A stretch of DNA of 64,000 nt from Orientallactaga sibirica (lineage: Eukaryota; Chordata; Mammalia; Rodentia; Dipodidae), in contig JAEOAD010000018.1 of NCBI GenBank assembly GCA_036365145.1, positions 6,776,001 through 6,840,000 of the forward strand. The letters run 5' to 3'. Shown here piece after piece: positions 44,383 through 54,685 of this stretch (the stretch's first letter is position 1; each line of letters starts with the position of its first letter). A program made the position numbers and the translations under genes. A model generated the notes under the pieces. That model made no database searches and was not told the DNA's origin. It worked only from the letters and a program-made list of their open reading frames with translations.

Positions 44383-44533
44383 GTTTTTTATTTTTTTGAG
44401 GTAGGGTCTCACTCTAACTCAGGCTGACCTGGAATTCACTATGTAGTCTCAGGGTGGCCTTGAACTCATGGCAGTCCTCCTACCTCTGCCTCCTGAGTGC
44501 TGGGATTAAAGGTGTGCACCACCACGCCTGACA
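44383..44533 (-). mobile_element. B1-like SINE
   Basis: Reversed, well preserved; TSD TTTTAATTTTA-like. Confidence 0.9.
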
Positions 44534-44535
44534 AT

Positions 44536-44730
44536 TTTAAAACTTATTTATTTGCAAGCAGAGTGATACAGAGAGAAAGAAAAAAAGAGAGACAGAGAGA
44601 ATGAGAATGAGTGCACCAAGGCCACTGCAAATGAACTCCAGATGCATGTGCCACTTTGTGCATCTGGCTTTACATGGGTACTAGGTAATTGAACCCAGGT
44701 CCTTAGGCTTTGCAGGCAAGGACCTGCACA
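44536..44730 (-). mobile_element. tSINE
   Basis: The head is cut after TGCAGGCAAGGACC. Confidence 0.85.
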
Positions 44731-44765
44731 CTTTTAATTTTAAAGTTCTTGTTTTCAGGTAGAGT

Positions 44766-44940
44766 TAGTGATGGTTAATATTGTCAACTTGACAAGATCT
44801 AGAATCTGCTAGGAGATAAATCTCTGGTCATGTCTGTGAGGGATTTATAGATTAATTTAACTGAGGTGGGAGAACCCACCTTAACCGTGGGTGGCACCAT
44901 TCCATGGATTCTGCTTCTGAACTGAATAAAAAGGAGAAAG
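44766..44940 (+). mobile_element. LTR fragment related to 31.83 kb
   Basis: TGATGGTTAATATTGTCAAC start followed by divergent sequence with GAATAAAAAGG near the end; 3' part missing. Confidence 0.5.
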
Positions 44941-44941
44941 C

Positions 44942-45147
44942 AGGATGGAGTGATGGCTCAGTGGTTGAAGGTGCTTTCTTGCTGGCCAGCCAATCTGAGT
45001 TCCATCCTTGTCAACTCCCACATAAAGCCGGATGCAAAGTAGCACTCACATCTGTAATCCCAACACACCTATGACAGTGAGAAGTAGAACCAGGAGAATA
45101 CAGAAACTCTCAAGCAGCAGTGGCAAAGAGAAACCTGTCTTAAAAGA
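44942..45147 (+). mobile_element. B4-like SINE
   Basis: ID/tRNA-like head (GGAGTGATGGCTCAGTGG), B1-like second half and CCTGTCTTAAAAGAAG end. Confidence 0.7.
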
Positions 45148-45151
45148 AGGT

Positions 45152-45537
45152 GATCCAGGCGTGGTGGCACATGCTTTTATTTTTTTAATTTTTTTGTTTA
45201 TTTGTATTTATTTATTTGAGAGTGACAGACAGAAAGAAAAAGAGGCAGAGAGAGAGAGAGAGAATGGGCGTGCTAACTCCAGATGCATGAGCCACCTTGT
45301 GCATCTGGTTTATGTGGGTACTGGGGAATTGAGCCTCAAACCAGCATCCTTAGGCTTCACAGGCAAGCGCTTAACCACTAAGCCATCTCTCCAGCCCCTG
45401 GCACATGCCTTTATTCCCAGCACTCAGGATCAGAGGTAGGAGGATCACTGTGAATTCGAGGCCAGCTTGGTACTACAGAGTGACACCCAGGTAAGCCTGG
45501 GCTAGAATGAGACATTACCTCATAACATAAAAATAAA
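45152..45537 (+). mobile_element. B1-like SINE split by a tSINE
   Basis: The head is 45152-45180 and the remainder 45398-45537. The 14-bp word GGCACATGC(C/T)TTTA stands on both sides of the insert. Confidence 0.9.
45181..45397 (-). mobile_element. tSINE inside a B1
   Basis: Reversed complete copy with T-rich start. Confidence 0.92.
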
Positions 45538-46244
45538 AATGGGTGTTCTCTGTGTTTATCTCCTTCAGCCTTTTTCTGGTGTCATGATCGCCATGAACGC
45601 TGAACTCTTGCCCTTCCCCTGCGTTGTTCTATGGTTTCAGCTGGGGCCCTGGTGAGGTGTGGTTAGCTGATCGTCCCTTCAGGTTCGTTGTCCACCTGAA
45701 AAAAGATAAGCAAATTCTCCAACGGAGAGAAAAGTTAGTACTAGGTAGAAGGGATGACCGTGTATGTTTTGGAGGGAATTTTGTATGTGTTGGCTCTCTT
45801 CTAGCCCACATTTGGTGGTATCTTGCTCTTGGAGACTGAGCTTATTTTTGTACCTGGTTTCGACTTGTTTCCCAGTTCCAGCAATGAGTTGCATTCCACT
45901 GAGTGGATCTGTTAGCCAACACAGAGGCTCCCAAAACCTCATCACTGAAACAGAACTAAAATGACCCCAAAGTGGCTCAGGGAAACTCGCGGAAGAGGGG
46001 GCGGAAAGATTGTTGGAGTCACGAGTTGGGGCATTATGCACAAAGACTGGGGCCTACACCCCAGAACTCTTGACTAACCTCACAATGCACGACCCACATT
46101 CTCCATTGATGAGGGTCTCTTTGAAAGTGGGAGGACAGGGAGGAGGACAATGGAACCAATACTATGAATGTAAAATCAGAATAATATAAATTAAAAAAAT
46201 AAATTAATAAAATAAAATAAAATAAAATAAAAAATAAAAGTTAA
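45538..46244. other. Unassigned DNA ending in an A-rich (AAATA)n tract
   Basis: It resembles an old retroposon 3' end: moderately GC-rich non-coding text, then AAATTAATAAAATAAAATAA at about 46.19-46.24 kb. No family was recognised. Frames at 45624-45839 plus and 45679-46041 minus have no domain. Confidence 0.35.
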
Positions 46245-46347
46245 AAATGTAAAGCCAGATGCACAATGTGGTGCATGTGTCTGGAATTCGACTGCAGTGG
46301 CTAAAGGCCTTGGCGTGCCCATTCTCTCTCTTCTCTCTGGCTCTTTC
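46245..46347 (+). mobile_element. tSINE, first piece, split by an LTR
   Basis: ATGTAAAGCCAGATGCACAA to CTGGCTCTTTC. The tail is at 46870-46905. Confidence 0.85.
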
Positions 46348-46869
46348 TGAAAGACTAAGAAAAATATAACTAAATGGCTGTACAATTTTGCTTAAAGTTA
46401 AAGGCTTCACTGGTTCCTATACAATTGCTGCCTGCACAAAAGAAAGACAGCCATTTTCTAAAGACAAACAGTCTGTAACAAATGCACCCAGATGACTTTC
46501 ACAATGTTGTCTGTTCTGAAAAGCAAAGTTTGTTGTTAACCCATGCACAGAGAAAGAACAATGTAACCCACAGAGAATGAAGAAGTCGTTATCTTATGGT
46601 TCTGCAGTGGGGGCTAACACCCTGGTCCTGGGGCTGAAACAGAGCCCCTGTTCCAGGAACTAAAGTTCAGATAACTCTGGTCCCTCTCACCACCTGGCAT
46701 CAACCTTATCTGGAAGCCCTCAAACAAATAAATAATATGGTTTTTTATAAAAGCTCTGTACTCTTCACCCCTCCTGCGTGAGGACTCCGTGGTGAGCCCG
46801 ATGCATCGGTTTCAATTCTTGCTGCTTGCATTGAGATAAACAATCCCACTAGGGGACCCATTTGTCACA
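46348..46869 (+). mobile_element. Solo LTR, ERVK-like, inside a tSINE
   Basis: TGAAAGACTAAG start and CATTTGTCACA end. A TATA box (TTTTTTATAAAAGCTCTGTA) is at about 46740 and GAGATAAACAATCCC precedes the end. The flanking tSINE runs CTCTTTC / CTCTCAAATAAATAAAT, consistent with a short imperfect TSD. Class is inferred from overall layout only. Confidence 0.65.
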
Positions 46870-46905
46870 CTCTCAAATAAATAAATAATATTTTTAAAAG
46901 TACCT
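46870..46905 (+). mobile_element. tSINE tail beyond the LTR
   Basis: CTCTCAAATAAATAAATAAT. Confidence 0.85.
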
Positions 46906-47227
46906 TTCCTGCCATAAACAATCTATTGTTATGCAATTTATAGCATGCACACACATGTGCAAAATGGATACACATCACTCTGTACACATAAAGTACTTCC
47001 AATAGATTCCAGAAAAATTTGTGACTATCCTATGATACACACATGCATAGAATTGTTATGTCATACCACACAAATACACATACTCAAAAATCAATTTAAC
47101 AAAAGTAATTGAATACAAGTCTCACACTACTAAACTAGACACAAGGTCTCATGCTTACACAGTCATGTGGGAGTGGCATGGCTTATTTGTTAGCAGGTGT
47201 ACTGAATGGCATTAAAAATATCATGAA
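46906..47227. other. Single-copy AT-rich DNA
   Basis: Contains alternating ACACACATG words; no gene seen. Confidence 0.4.
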
Positions 47228-47398
47228 GCCGGGCGTGGTGGCGCACGCCTTTAATCCCAGCACTCGGGAGGCAGAGGTAGGAGGATCGCCGAGAGTTCAA
47301 GGCCACCCTGAGACTACATAGTTAATTCCAGGTAAGCCTGGACCAGAGTGAGACCCTACCTCGAAAAACCAAAATAAATAAATAAATATATATATATA
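47228..47398 (+). mobile_element. B1-like SINE, CpG-rich, with (TA)n tail
   Basis: It keeps GCCGGGCGTGGTGGCGCACG; TSD TATCATGAA flanks the copy. Confidence 0.94.
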
Positions 47399-47577
47399 TC
47401 ATGAACATCTCATGTCTCTGCAGGATCTCTGTCCTCAGAGCAGGGCAGTTTCAGCTCATTGAAAAGGGTTGGCTAGGAGACCCTGGAGCAGTGAGACTGA
47501 GGAACCACCTTCCCAAGAATAAGGAGAGATGGTCCATCTCTTCCAAGCAGAAGGGGACGTAAATTCCAGAGCAGAAG

Positions 47578-47723
47578 CCCGGTGTGATGGCACATACCTT
47601 TAATCCGAGCACTCATGAGGCAGAGGTAGGAGGACGCTGTGAGTCTGAGGCCACCATGAGACTACATAGTGAATTCTAGGTCATTCTGGGCTAGAGAGAG
47701 ACCCTACCTCAAAACAAACAAAA
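47578..47723 (+). mobile_element. B1-like SINE
   Basis: Degenerate body, CAAAACAAACAAAAAA tail. The preceding 47400-47577 is unassigned. Confidence 0.88.
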
Positions 47724-47731
47724 AAGTTAGA

Positions 47732-47815
47732 TACAGAGGCTGAGGGTGTGACTCTGTGGTAGAGTGGTTGCCTGGTATGTGCAAGCCCTAGTACTACATA
47801 CACACTCACAAATAG
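47732..47815 (+). mobile_element. ID-like SINE
   Basis: GACTCTGTGGTAGAGTGGTT and TGTGCAAGCCCTAGTACT match the tRNA-Ala-derived ID core with its pol III boxes. Confidence 0.7.
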
Positions 47816-48612
47816 ACATGATACTAGCTAACACTGTACATAAGAAAAAATACCCATTATGACACTATATACACAAATGAGAAAAACAAGGCCCTTCATC
47901 CCTTTAAGATGCATATGTTTGAGGGGTGGGGACAGACAGAACCATATAGCCCTGGGGTGAGGGCAGCAAGCTGGGCTGCAGACACTTTGTTGCCTTTGCT
48001 TTATGTCTTTAGTGAGTCCTGAGGCTAAATAGGGCGGAGAGGAGGTAGACACCCCAGATGCCTAGTCTGTGGACACCAAATGGGGCCCAGACAACAATAA
48101 CCAGAGCCCCGCCTCAGGAAGAAAATAAACATCCTCACGTTCCAGCAATCGATCCCTGCCACGCCCAGGAGGATGAAGTTACAGGGGCATTTTGAGGCAG
48201 CCTGAGAATCTGGATCCTGAGGTGCTGACGTGATCCCTGTTCGGGGGTGGGGCATCCTGTGTGGACTTCCAACAGCTGGGCCCTGGATGGACGGATGTTC
48301 GAGGAACAGGTGAGTCATCACGTAGACATAGGAGGGAGGGGCATGCTGAAACCAGACAGGTCTGGGAGGTTCTGCACAGCTGTGTGTGGGCACCAGGAAG
48401 GGATGCCTGGCGGGCTGGGTGGTACAGTGGTCCATGGCAGAAGGGTCAGTCTTCCTGCCACCTTTTGTTTTCCAGGGCTTGTGCCAGTCAGTCCTTACCC
48501 CAGGTGTTTGGGCTGCACGGATGGCCTCCTACTCTACTATTATAAACATTCTGTGGGAGAGCTAGCGTGTAAATAACCAGGGTGGGCTCCTGGCTCCATG
48601 TCATCATAGAGG
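47816..48612. other. Single-copy, fairly GC-rich DNA
   Basis: No repeat. A donor-like AGGTGAGTC is at about 48308, but I could not recognise a protein or a matching acceptor, so no exon is called. Confidence 0.4.
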
Positions 48613-48616
48613 GAAT

Positions 48617-48659
<43 letters not shown>

Positions 48660-48664
48660 TTATT
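48613..48664. repeat. (TTTA)n microsatellite
   Basis: About twelve ATTT units forming the A/T tail of the following inverted B1. Confidence 0.93.
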
Positions 48665-48812
48665 TTGTTTTTTCAAGGAAGGGTCTCGCTCTAGCCCAGG
48701 CTGACCTGGAATTCACTATGTAGTCTCAGGGTGGCCTCAGACTCACGGTAATCCTCCTACCTCAGCCTTCTGAGTGCTGGGATTAAAGGCGTGCGCCACC
48801 ACGCCTGGTCCA
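48665..48812 (-). mobile_element. B1-like SINE
   Basis: Reversed, CpGs in GGCGTGCGCCACCACG kept. 48813-49087 after it is unassigned AT-rich DNA. Confidence 0.92.
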
Positions 48813-49087
48813 TTGCTTAATTTTGAACCCAGTACTGTTTAGGATAAAGACACATTGACACTTAATGTTGGTTTGGGATGCTGACAGAAGCCTGAATTTC
48901 GTTTAAAATAAAAAGTAAGAACTCTTCACCATTTCTACATTCTAGCACATGAACCATGGGGCACATGCTAAGACCATATCCCAACGGACTAAAGGACAAT
49001 GTGGTGTTTCTGCTTATTTGATTGGTAATTCCACTTATTTCAATAAATAAAGCTATTGCAGGTTTTTGTGTGAACATAAGTTTTTTA

Positions 49088-49316
49088 AAAAAAATATTTT
49101 ATTATTTATTTATTTATTTGAGAGAGAAAGATACAGAAATAGGCAGTTAGAGAGAGAGAATGGGCACACCAGGGCCTTCGGCCACTGCAAACTAACTCCA
49201 GATATGTGCACTCCCTTGTGCATCTGGCTTATGTGGGTCCTGGAGAATTGAGCCTCGAACCCGGGTCCTTAGGCTTCACAGGCAAGTGTTTAACCACTAA
49301 GCCATCTCTCCAGCCC
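49088..49316 (-). mobile_element. tSINE
   Basis: TSD TGAACATA around it. Confidence 0.92.
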
Positions 49317-49326
49317 CCTGAACATA

Positions 49327-49522
49327 GCCTTTTTTTTTTTTTTTTTTTTAATTTATTTGTGAGGGGAGAGAGAAAGAATGGGTACATTGGGGCCTTTTGC
49401 CACTGTGACTGAACTTCATATATATGTGTCATTTTATGGCTTTACATAAGTGCTGGGGAATTGAATCCAAGCAGTAAGGCTTTGAAAGCAAGCACCTTAA
49501 CCACAGAGCCATCTCTCTAGCC
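49327..49522 (-). mobile_element. tSINE
   Basis: Degenerate; ends CATCTCTCTAGCCC. Confidence 0.87.
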
Positions 49523-49533
49523 CAACGTAAACT

Positions 49534-49720
49534 TTTTGTTTGTTTGTTTTGCTTTTGTTTTTCAAGGTAGGGTCTCACTTTGAACAAGTCCCAGACTGAC
49601 CATAAATTCACTTTACAATTGCAGATGGAAAACAGATCTCCTTGGGGTGGCCTTGAACTCCCTGCCTGGGCTGAGAGTGAGACCCTACCTAGAAAAAAAA
49701 AAAAAAAAAAAAAGGAAAAA
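49534..49720 (-). mobile_element. Disordered B1 pieces
   Basis: It starts as an inverted B1 (TTCAAGGTAGGGTCTCACTT) but near 49660 switches to plus-strand B1 3' text (GGGCTGAGAGTGAGACCCTA) and an A run. The two halves are in opposite orientation. Confidence 0.75.
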
Positions 49721-49726
49721 AAAAAG

Positions 49727-49940
49727 GGCTGGAGAGATGGCTTAGCAGTTAAGGCATTTGCCTGCTAAGCTTGAGGACCCAGGTTTGATTCCCTAGTACC
49801 CACATAAGTAAGATGCACATGGTGGCACATACATCTGGAGGTCCTTTGTGGTGGCTAGAGGCCCTAGCATACCTGCTCTCTCTCTCTCTGCATCTTTCTT
49901 TCTCTCAAATCAATAAATAAAAACAAAATATTTTTAAAAT
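49727..49940 (+). mobile_element. tSINE
   Basis: Complete. Confidence 0.9.
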
Positions 49941-49963
49941 TTAAAAGAATTATTTATTTCCAG

Positions 49964-50113
49964 CCAGGCATGATGGTGCACACCTTTAATCCCAGCACTT
50001 GGGAGGCAGAGGTAGGAGAATCACCGTGAGTTTGAGGCCACTCTGAGACTACATAGTGAATTCCAGGTCAGCCTGAGCTAGAGTGAGACCCCTACCTTGG
50101 GGAAAAAAAAAAA
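49964..50113 (+). mobile_element. B1-like SINE
   Basis: Complete, with a GGGGAAAA start to the tail. Confidence 0.92.
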
Positions 50114-50167
50114 ATATTTATTTACAAGGATAGACAAAGAGCGAGAATATAAATGGGTAAAACAGGG
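50114..50167 (-). mobile_element. tSINE, first piece, split by an LTR
   Basis: ATATTTATTTACAAGGATAG, ending at AACAGGG. Confidence 0.82.
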
Positions 50168-50525
50168 TGTGGTAGTTTGAATAGATGGCCCCCAATATAT
50201 TCAGTGTTTTATTAGTTTGTAGTTTGCATCTGCAGCCACCTTGCTGGAGGCAGTGTCACTGGGTGGATCTTAAGGTGGTGGTGGGTTTAGGATTTCAATC
50301 TAAAGATATGCAAAGTGTGCCTAGTTGGAGTTCCTGAGGTGTGCTGTGCTGTATGGCTTTTGGTTTTTTGCCTCTCTCTCTCTCTCTCTCTCTCTTGCAG
50401 GCCAGCTTCTTCTGCCATTATGGAACTTCCCCTGGATCTGTAAGCTTCAATAAATAATATCCCTTCCTCCATAACTGTGCCTGGTCTGGAAGTTCATCTC
50501 AGCGAACCTGAAGCTGTCTGCTACA
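50168..50525 (+). mobile_element. MaLR-like solo LTR, second subfamily, in a tSINE
   Basis: TGTGGTAGTTTGAATAGATG to GAAGCTGTCTGCTACA, with a perfect 5-bp TSD CAGGG (50163-50167, 50526-50530). It has a (CT)n expansion near 50373-50394. Confidence 0.92.
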
Positions 50526-50672
50526 CAGGGCTTCTAGCCTCTGCAAATGAACTCCACATGCATGCTTCACTTGTGTATCTAGCTTTACATGGATACTGGG
50601 GAATTGAACCTGGTGCACCAATTCTTTCTTTCTCTTGCTTTCAGTCTTGCTCTCTCTCATAAAAAAAAAAAA
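50526..50672 (-). mobile_element. tSINE, second piece, fused to a plus-oriented tSINE tail
   Basis: It continues the split copy to TGGGGAATTGAACCT, then changes to GGTGCACCAATTCTTTC and a CT tail, which is plus-strand tSINE text. Confidence 0.75.
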
Positions 50673-50678
50673 ATTAAT

Positions 50679-50826
50679 CAAGTGTGGTGGCATATGCCTT
50701 TATTCCAGCACTTGGGAGACTGAGGTAGGATGATCACCCTGAGTTCAAGACCATTCTCAGAGTACATACTGAATTTCAGGTCAGCCTGGGCTAGAGTGAG
50801 ACCCTACTTTGAACCTCCCCAAAGAA
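50679..50826 (+). mobile_element. B1-like SINE
   Basis: Degenerate. Confidence 0.88.
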
Positions 50827-50833
50827 CCTAATT

Positions 50834-50965
50834 AGGGCTGAGGATATGGCTGAGTGGTAAAGATATTTGCTTGTAAAGCTTGTGGGCCCAGGTTCAATTC
50901 CCCAGTACCCACATAAAGCCACATCCACAAAGTGGCACATGAGGCAAGTTCAACAGACTAGCCTT
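50834..50965 (+). mobile_element. tSINE, tail missing
   Basis: Head and middle only. Confidence 0.8.
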
Positions 50966-51084
50966 TTTTTTTTTTTTTTTTTTTTTGATTTGTAGGGTCT
51001 CATTCTAGCTCAGGCTGACCTGGAATTCACTATGTAGTTTCAGGGTGGCCTCAACCTCATGGCAATCCTCCCACCTCTTGGCCT
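50966..51084 (-). mobile_element. B1-like SINE, interrupted
   Basis: It breaks off at CCTCCCACCTCTTGGCC, where another B1 starts. Confidence 0.88.
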
Positions 51085-51238
51085 TTTTTTTTTTGGTTTT
51101 GCAAGGTAGGGTCTCACTCTGGTCCAGGCTGACCTGGAATTCACTATGTAGTCTCAGGGTGGCCTCGAACTCTCAGCGATCCTCCTACCCCTGCCTCCCA
51201 AGTGCTGGGATTAAAGGCGTGTGCCACCATGCCCGGCT
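51085..51238 (-). mobile_element. B1-like SINE
   Basis: Near-consensus; TSD CTCTTGGCCTTTTT. Confidence 0.93.
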
Positions 51239-51466
51239 TCTCTTGGCCTTTTTTTAAATGCGAGAGTGTGAGAGAGAATTGGCACACCAGGGAATCCAGC
51301 CACTGCAATTGAACTCCAGATGAATGTGCCACCTTGTGCACATGTGCATCCTTGCCCGCTTGTGTCACCTTGTGCATCTGGCTTACTTGAGAACTGGAGA
51401 GTCAAACATGGGTCCTTAAGCTTCACAGGCAAGCACCTTAACCTCTAAGCCATCTCTCCATCCCTT
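51239..51466 (-). mobile_element. tSINE, long variant
   Basis: Extra CACATGTGCATCCTTGCCCG segment. Confidence 0.9.
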
Positions 51467-51588
51467 AATTGTGGTTTTAATTTGCTAATTAATTGGCTAA
51501 TGAAGTTAGTCACTTAACTCTATTTATCACCTATTTATTTTCTTTTGTGAAATGCCCCCCACTGTGTATTTTGCCCATTTTCTTTATT

Positions 51589-51737
51589 TTTATTTTTTGG
51601 CTTGTCAAGGTAGGGTCTTGCTCTGGCCCAGGCTGACTTGGAGTTCACAATGTAATCTCAGGGTGTGAACTCACAGAGATCTTCCTATCTCTGCCTCCTG
51701 AGTGCTAGGATTAAGGCGTGCACCACCATGCCCAATC
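51589..51737 (-). mobile_element. B1-like SINE
   Basis: Reversed; TSD CCCATTTTCTTT / CTCCATTTTCTTT. Confidence 0.9.
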
Positions 51738-51761
51738 TCCATTTTCTTTGTTTTTAAAGTA

Positions 51762-51984
51762 TTTTTTAAATATTATTTTATTTTTATTTATTTATTTGAC
51801 AGAGAAAGAGGAAGAGAGAGAGAGAATGGGTGCATCAGTGGCCTCTAGCCACTTCAAGTGAAATCCAGACGCATTCACCCCCCCCCCATGTGCATCTGGC
51901 CGATGTGGGTCCTGGGGAATTGAACCTGGGTCCTTTGGCTTTGCAGGTAAATGCCTTAACTGCTAAGCCATCCCTCCAGCCCTA
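51762..51984 (-). mobile_element. tSINE
   Basis: Contains a C9 run; TSD TAAAGTATTTTTTAAA-like on both sides. Confidence 0.9.
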
Positions 51985-51995
51985 AGGTATTTTTT

Positions 51996-52090
51996 AAAAT
52001 ATTTTATTTTATTTATTTATTTGAGAGAGAGAGAGAGAAACAGGCAGGGAGAGAAAGAGAGAGAGAGAGAATGGGCACACAAGGGCCTCC
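51996..52090 (-). mobile_element. tSINE, start of a scrambled stretch
   Basis: Normal tail and GA-rich run up to GGGCCTCCAGTCACTG. Confidence 0.8.
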
Positions 52091-52660
52091 AGTCACTGTA
52101 GTCTCAGGGTGGCCTCGAACTCTCAGCGAACTCCAGATGCTGGGATTGCACCACCTTGTGCATCTGGCTTTTTTTTTTTTTTTTTTTTTTTTTTTTTGTG
52201 GATCACTGGCCCAGGCTGACCTGGAATTAACTATGTAGTCTCAGGGTGGCCTTGCCTTGAACTGGGGTCCTTAGGCTTCTTTTTTAAACAGGCACACGGG
52301 AATCCAGCCACTGCAATTGAACTCCAGATAAGCCATCTCTCCAGCCCCTTAAAGTATTTTTAGGGATGGAGAGATGGAAAGAAGTCCTTGCTTGCAAGCC
52401 TAAGGACCCCAGTTCCAAGGCTCAATTGTGGTTTTAATTTGCTAATTAAGCTAAGATGCACAAGGTATTTATCATGCATTTATTTTCTTTTTTGTGTGCC
52501 CCCCTGTGTCCAGCAGGACTCAGTTATTTTTGGGAACGTAGGGGGGACCAGGCCTGAGGGAGATGTAATCAGGGGGCAGAGATCTTCCTATCTCTGCCTC
52601 CTGAGAGCTAGGAGACCAAGCAAAGAGTTGTCAAGGTCTTTGTTTATTTTTTAGATTATT
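52091..52660. repeat. Scrambled mosaic of nearby SINE and flank text
   Basis: Short words from B1 (TAGTCTCAGGGTGGCCTCGA, as at 51.15 kb), tSINE (GAATCCAGCCACTGCAATTG, as at 51.29 kb) and the single-copy flank (ATTGTGGTTTTAATTTGCTA, as at 51.47 kb) alternate in one strand with abrupt joins. TCTTCCTATCTCTGCCTCCT at 52.58 kb matches 51.68 kb. Confidence 0.8.
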
Positions 52661-52979
52661 TTAGCACATTTATTTATTTGACAGACAGAACAAGAGAAGC
52701 AAAAAGGAGGCACTGGGCAGGGGACCAGGTCTTGGGTAAGGGGAGGCACTGGCAGATGGAGACCAAGTCTTGGGTAAACTGGGTGGGGGACCAAGTCTTG
52801 GATAAATTCCTGGAACATTCTAAAATAGTTACAACATTTTTATTTCATTCTTGGAATGTAGGTTATACATTTAACAGTTACAGGTGTTTATCGTTCCACA
52901 TGCATGGTTAGCAACAAGTCCATTGTTCTCAGGGGCAGCTACCTCCTAAGCCATCTCTCCAGCCCTTAAAGTTTTTTAG
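52661..52979. other. Short GGAGGCACTGG / ACCAAGTCTTGG repeats and unassigned DNA
   Basis: GACCAGGTCTTGGGTAA and GACCAAGTCTTGGGTAA recur three times within 52.72-52.81 kb. The rest is unrecognised. Confidence 0.5.
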
Positions 52980-53095
52980 GGCTCGGGTTCCAACACGTTT
53001 GCAGTGGCTGGAGGCCCTTGTGTGCCCATTCTCTCTCTCTCTCTCTTTCTTTGCCTCTTTGTCTGTCTGTCACTCTCAAATAAAAAATAAAAAGA
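52980..53095 (+). mobile_element. tSINE, 3' half
   Basis: It enters at GTTTGCAGTGGCTGGAGG and has a full tail. Confidence 0.87.
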
Positions 53096-53105
53096 AACAA
53101 ACAAA

Positions 53106-53280
53106 GCTGGGTGTGGTGGCACATGCCTTTAATCCCAGCACTTTGGAGGCTGAGGTAGGAGGATCACTGTGAGTTCAAGGCCACCCTGAGACTCCATAGT
53201 GAATTCCAGGTCAGCCTGGGCTAGAGCAAGACCCTACCTCAAAAACAAAACAAAAACAACAACAACAAAAAAAAAAATAA
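53106..53280 (+). mobile_element. B1-like SINE
   Basis: ACAACAACAAC-rich tail. Confidence 0.92.
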
Positions 53281-53513
53281 ATAATACTTTTATTTATTTA
53301 TTTGCAAGCAGTGACAGGGAGAGAGAGAGACAGAGGGAGAAGAGAGAAAGAGAGAACGAGAATGTGCACGCCAGGGCCTCTAGCCACTGTGAACCAACTC
53401 CACGTAAACAGGCCAGTGTGCATCTGGCTTTATGTGGGTACTGGGGAATCAAACTCAGGTTTTAGGCTTTGTAGGCAAGTGTCTTAACTGCTGAGCCATC
53501 TCTCCAGCCTTGC
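53281..53513 (-). mobile_element. tSINE
   Basis: Complete reversed copy. Confidence 0.92.
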
Positions 53514-53531
53514 CCTTTTTCTTTAAAAAAA

Positions 53532-53786
53532 TTTATGGGGGGGTGCTGGAGAGGTGGCTCAGTGGTTAAATGCTTGCCTGTGAAGCCTAAGGACCCTGGT
53601 TCGAGGATCAATTCCCCAGTACCCACATAAACCAGATGCACAAGGTGACACATGCATCTGGAGTTCATTTGCAGTGGCTGGAAGCCCTGGTGCACCCATT
53701 CTTTCTCTCTCTCTGTGCTTCTGCTCTGTCTGTTGCTCTCAAATAGATAAATAAATAAAAATAAACAAAAAATTAAACCTTAAAAA
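53532..53786 (+). mobile_element. tSINE
   Basis: Head of the GGTTCGAGGATCAATTCC type, as in the copy at 59.83 kb. Confidence 0.92.
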
Positions 53787-53788
53787 AA

Positions 53789-53950
53789 AGCTAGACATGG
53801 TGGCGCACACCTTTAATACCAGCACTTGGGAGGCAGAGGTAGAATTGCCATGAGTTCGAGGCTATCCTGAGACTACATAGTGGATTCCAGGTCAGCCTGA
53901 GCTAGATTGAGACCCTACCTTGGGACACCAAAAAAAAAAAAAAAAAAAAA
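53789..53950 (+). mobile_element. B1-like SINE
   Basis: A20-type tail. Confidence 0.92.
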
Positions 53951-53956
53951 TTACAG

Positions 53957-54180
53957 GGGACTGGAGAGATGCCTCTGAGGTTAAGGCATTTGCCTGCAAA
54001 GCCTAATGAGCTGGGTTTGATTGTCCAGTACCTATGTAAGCCAGATGCACTAAGTGGCACATGTGTCTGGAGTTCATTTGCAGTGGCAGTAAGCCCTGGC
54101 ACACCCATACTCATTTTCTCTGTCAGTCCTCTATCTTTCTCTCTGATGAATAATTAATAAAATACAAAAAGATTTTAAAA
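53957..54180 (+). mobile_element. tSINE
   Basis: Degenerate, complete. Confidence 0.88.
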
Positions 54181-54189
54181 ATTTATTTC

Positions 54190-54270
54190 ATTGATGGGGG
54201 AGGGAGGGAATTATCATGGTTTATTGTCTGTAAGTATGGAAGCTATTGATTAAAAAAAGTTTAAAAAATT
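54190..54270 (+). mobile_element. L1, last 75 or so bases only
   Basis: GGAGGGAATTATCATGGTTT to the A-rich end, the same 3' end as at 21.1 and 57.95 kb; extreme 5' truncation. Confidence 0.85.
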
Positions 54271-54276
54271 ATTGAT

Positions 54277-54277
54277 A

Positions 54278-54318
<41 letters not shown>
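54277..54318. repeat. (GT)n microsatellite
   Basis: About 20 GT units. Confidence 0.95.
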
Positions 54319-54535
54319 TTGTATGTATGGGTGTGTTCACTGAGGTCAGAGAATTTGTCTGTCTTCCACCTTCTTTAAGACAGGGTCTCTTGTTGTTACA
54401 AACAAGACTGGTCTGCAAGTGACTTTACATGGGTGATGGGGAATTGAACCAGAGTTGGCAGGCTTTGCAAGCAAATGCTGAATCATATCCCCTATCCTTT
54501 TCCTCATTTTCTCATTGTATTTTAAAAAAACCAGA
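54319..54535 (-). mobile_element. Old SINE remnants
   Basis: AGGTCAGAGAATTTGTCTGT and the reversed tSINE head GATGGGGAATTGAACCAG are recognisable; the order suggests a B4- or tSINE-derived piece. Confidence 0.5.
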
Positions 54536-54540
54536 TAGCA

Positions 54541-54685
54541 GGCTGGGGAGATATTGCAGAGGTTAAAGACACTTGCTTGCAAAATCTGCTGTCCCAGGTT
54601 CGATTCTCTAGTAGCCATGTAAAGCTAGACAAAAAAGTTGCACATGCATCTAGAGTTTGTTTGCAGTGGCAAGAGGCCCTGGTTT
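54541..54685 (+). mobile_element. tSINE, tail missing
   Basis: Degenerate head and body, cut by a B1. Confidence 0.82.

Noticed and set aside
48247..48576. Possible exon around the AGGTGAGTC donor-like word
   Set aside because: No recognisable peptide, no matching acceptor and a frame that is open on both strands by chance.
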